Source: Thermoflexales bacterium
Lineage (GTDB): Bacteria; Chloroflexota; Anaerolineae; Fen-1058
DNA length: 6,650 bases
Assembly: GCA_016931085.1 (NCBI GenBank)
Contig: JAFGFO010000444.1
Coordinates: 1 to 6,650, forward strand
Reading direction: 5' to 3'
Part shown: positions 5,530 through 6,650 of the stretch, piece after piece
How positions within the stretch are numbered: the first letter of the stretch is position 1
How the letters are laid out: each line of letters begins with the position of its first letter
Program-made: the position numbers and the translations under genes
The notes under the pieces: generated by a model
What the model saw: the letters and a program-made list of their open reading frames with translations, nothing else
Database searches by the model: none
Told to the model about the DNA's origin: nothing

Positions 5530-6650
5530 ATGTCACAAGAACATGAGCAACATAATGCGCCATTAGGAAATGGCGACCAATTGCATCGCATCCGCCACAG
5601 CGCCTCGCACGTGATGGCGCAGGCGGTGTTGGAGATGTTCCCCGAAGGCAAGCTCGGCATCGGCCCGGCGATCGAGGACGGCTTTTACTATGATTTTGAG
5701 CTGCCGCGCCCGCTGACGCCAGAAGACCTGAAGGCGATCGAAAAGCGCATGCGAGAGATCATACAGGCGGATATCCCCTTCGTCTACCGCGAAGTGAGCG
5801 CGGAGGAGGCGCGGGCCGCGTTCAAAGACCAGCCTTACAAACTCGAGTTGATCGCTGGGCTGGAACAAGGCGGGCTGAACGAGGACGGCGAGCCGGCTGA
5901 CCAGGGCGCGGTCAAGATCTCTTTCTACACGCACGGGCCGTTCACCGACCTGTGCCGCGGGCCGCACGTCGAGCGCACCGGGCAGATCAACCCGGACGCG
6001 GTCAAGCTGCTGACCATCGCCGGTGCCTATTGGCGCGGCAGCGAAAAGAATCCCATGCTGCAGCGCATCTACGGCACGGCCTTCGAGTCAGCGCCAGAAC
6101 TGAAAGCCTACCTGGCCTGGCGCGAAGAAGTCGACAAGCGCGACCACCGCAAGCTGGGCAAGCAGCTCGACCTGTTCAGCACTCACCCTGACTTGGGCGG
6201 AGGGTTGGTGTTGTGGCACCCCAAGGGCGCCATGATCCGCCACCTGGCCGAAGAGTTCTGCAAGAACGAGCACATCAAGGGCGGCTACGACCTGGTCTAT
6301 TCGCCTCACATCGGGCGCGCTCAATTGTGGGAGCTCAGCGGCCACCTGACCTGGTACAAGGATAGCATGTACTCGCCCATGGACATCGACGGCCAGGATT
6401 ATTACATCAAGCCGATGAACTGCCCGTTCCACATCATGATCTACAAGAGCGACGTGCGCTCGTACCGCGATCTGCCGATACGCTACGCGGAATGGGGCAC
6501 GGTCTATCGCTACGAGCGGGGCGGCGTGCTGCACGGGCTGCTGCGCGTGCGCGGCTTTACCCAGGACGATGCGCACGTCTTTTGCCGGCCCGACCAGATG
6601 CCGGAGGAAATCGACCGCGTGTTGAACTTTTGCCTGCACATCCTGCGCAG
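5530..6650 (+). CDS. thrS: Threonyl-tRNA synthetase, 3' part beyond the window
   Basis: The first 373 residues of the class II synthetase that charges tRNA-Thr. The second (editing) domain, which clears Ser-tRNA-Thr, starts almost at once: HSASH with His23/His27, then LCRGPH with Cys142/His146. The catalytic core begins around 215. Zinc ligands are Cys298 (MNCPFH) and His349 (DDAHVF); the third lies past the edge. Motif 2 is seen as YRYERGG (326-332) and RGFTQDDAH (341-349). The usual N-terminal TGS domain of about 60 residues is missing; only 18 residues precede LHRIRHSASH. An in-frame TAA at 5506-5508 rules out an upstream extension. The ATG at 5530 has GAGGT (5520-5524) 5 nt upstream. It likely shares the asd transcript and so the T-box control, as is common for thrS in Firmicutes. 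Confidence 0.95.
   Translation, partial: MSQEHEQHNAPLGNGDQLHRIRHSASHVMAQAVLEMFPEGKLGIGPAIEDGFYYDFELPRPLTPEDLKAIEKRMREIIQADIPFVYREVSAEEARAAFKDQPYKLELIAGLEQGGLNEDGEPADQGAVKISFYTHGPFTDLCRGPHVERTGQINPDAVKLLTIAGAYWRGSEKNPMLQRIYGTAFESAPELKAYLAWREEVDKRDHRKLGKQLDLFSTHPDLGGGLVLWHPKGAMIRHLAEEFCKNEHIKGGYDLVYSPHIGRAQLWELSGHLTWYKDSMYSPMDIDGQDYYIKPMNCPFHIMIYKSDVRSYRDLPIRYAEWGTVYRYERGGVLHGLLRVRGFTQDDAHVFCRPDQMPEEIDRVLNFCLHILR

Overview
The window looks like a stretch of chromosome from an uncultured, GC-rich bacterium, most plausibly a member of the Chloroflexota (Anaerolineae-like). That placement is an inference. It rests on the protein types, on a Gram-positive-style T-box leader, and on short AT-rich heptamer and nonamer repeat arrays in an otherwise GC-rich background, which I associate with such genomes. 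No rRNA, phage, transposase or CRISPR signal is present. Both ends are cut: the left edge falls inside a tRNA and the right edge inside thrS.

Layout, left to right. (1) The 3' part of a tRNA-Gln(TTG) gene (1-67) is followed at once by a rho-independent terminator (75-102). (2) A forward TrmA/RumA-family RNA m5U methyltransferase of RlmD type (119-1345) carries an in-frame array of 7-bp repeats. (3) A palindromic element of about 89 bp (1342-1430) joins the 3' ends of two convergent genes. (4) A reverse-strand Cu(+)-exporting P1B-type ATPase, CopA (1426-3858), has a promoter so close to its ATG that the mRNA should be leaderless. (5) A 475-bp divergent intergenic region (3859-4333) holds a nonamer repeat, a 9-bp inverted repeat overlapping a good promoter, and a complete T-box riboswitch with its terminator. 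(6) The T-box precedes asd, aspartate-semialdehyde dehydrogenase (4334-5419). (7) A 110-bp gap with a second nonamer array follows. (8) Threonyl-tRNA synthetase, thrS, begins at 5530 and runs off the window.

The most coherent unit is T-box - asd - thrS. Folding the leader by hand gives a Stem I with a kink-turn-like base, an AGTA motif and a specifier loop whose codon, placed by analogy with glyQS, is ACC (Thr). The leader ends in mutually exclusive antiterminator and terminator helices. The unit would therefore sense uncharged tRNA-Thr, and would raise both a shared step of threonine synthesis (Asd) and the enzyme that charges tRNA-Thr. The 9-bp inverted repeat over the -35 region suggests a second, DNA-level control.

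The other genes are housekeeping or metal-homeostasis functions with local oddities: the repeat-derived peptide in the methyltransferase, a second metal-binding domain in CopA whose two cysteines are replaced by aspartates, and a ThrRS without the N-terminal TGS domain. I found no wholly new multi-gene system. The novelty is in regulation and in the small repeats.
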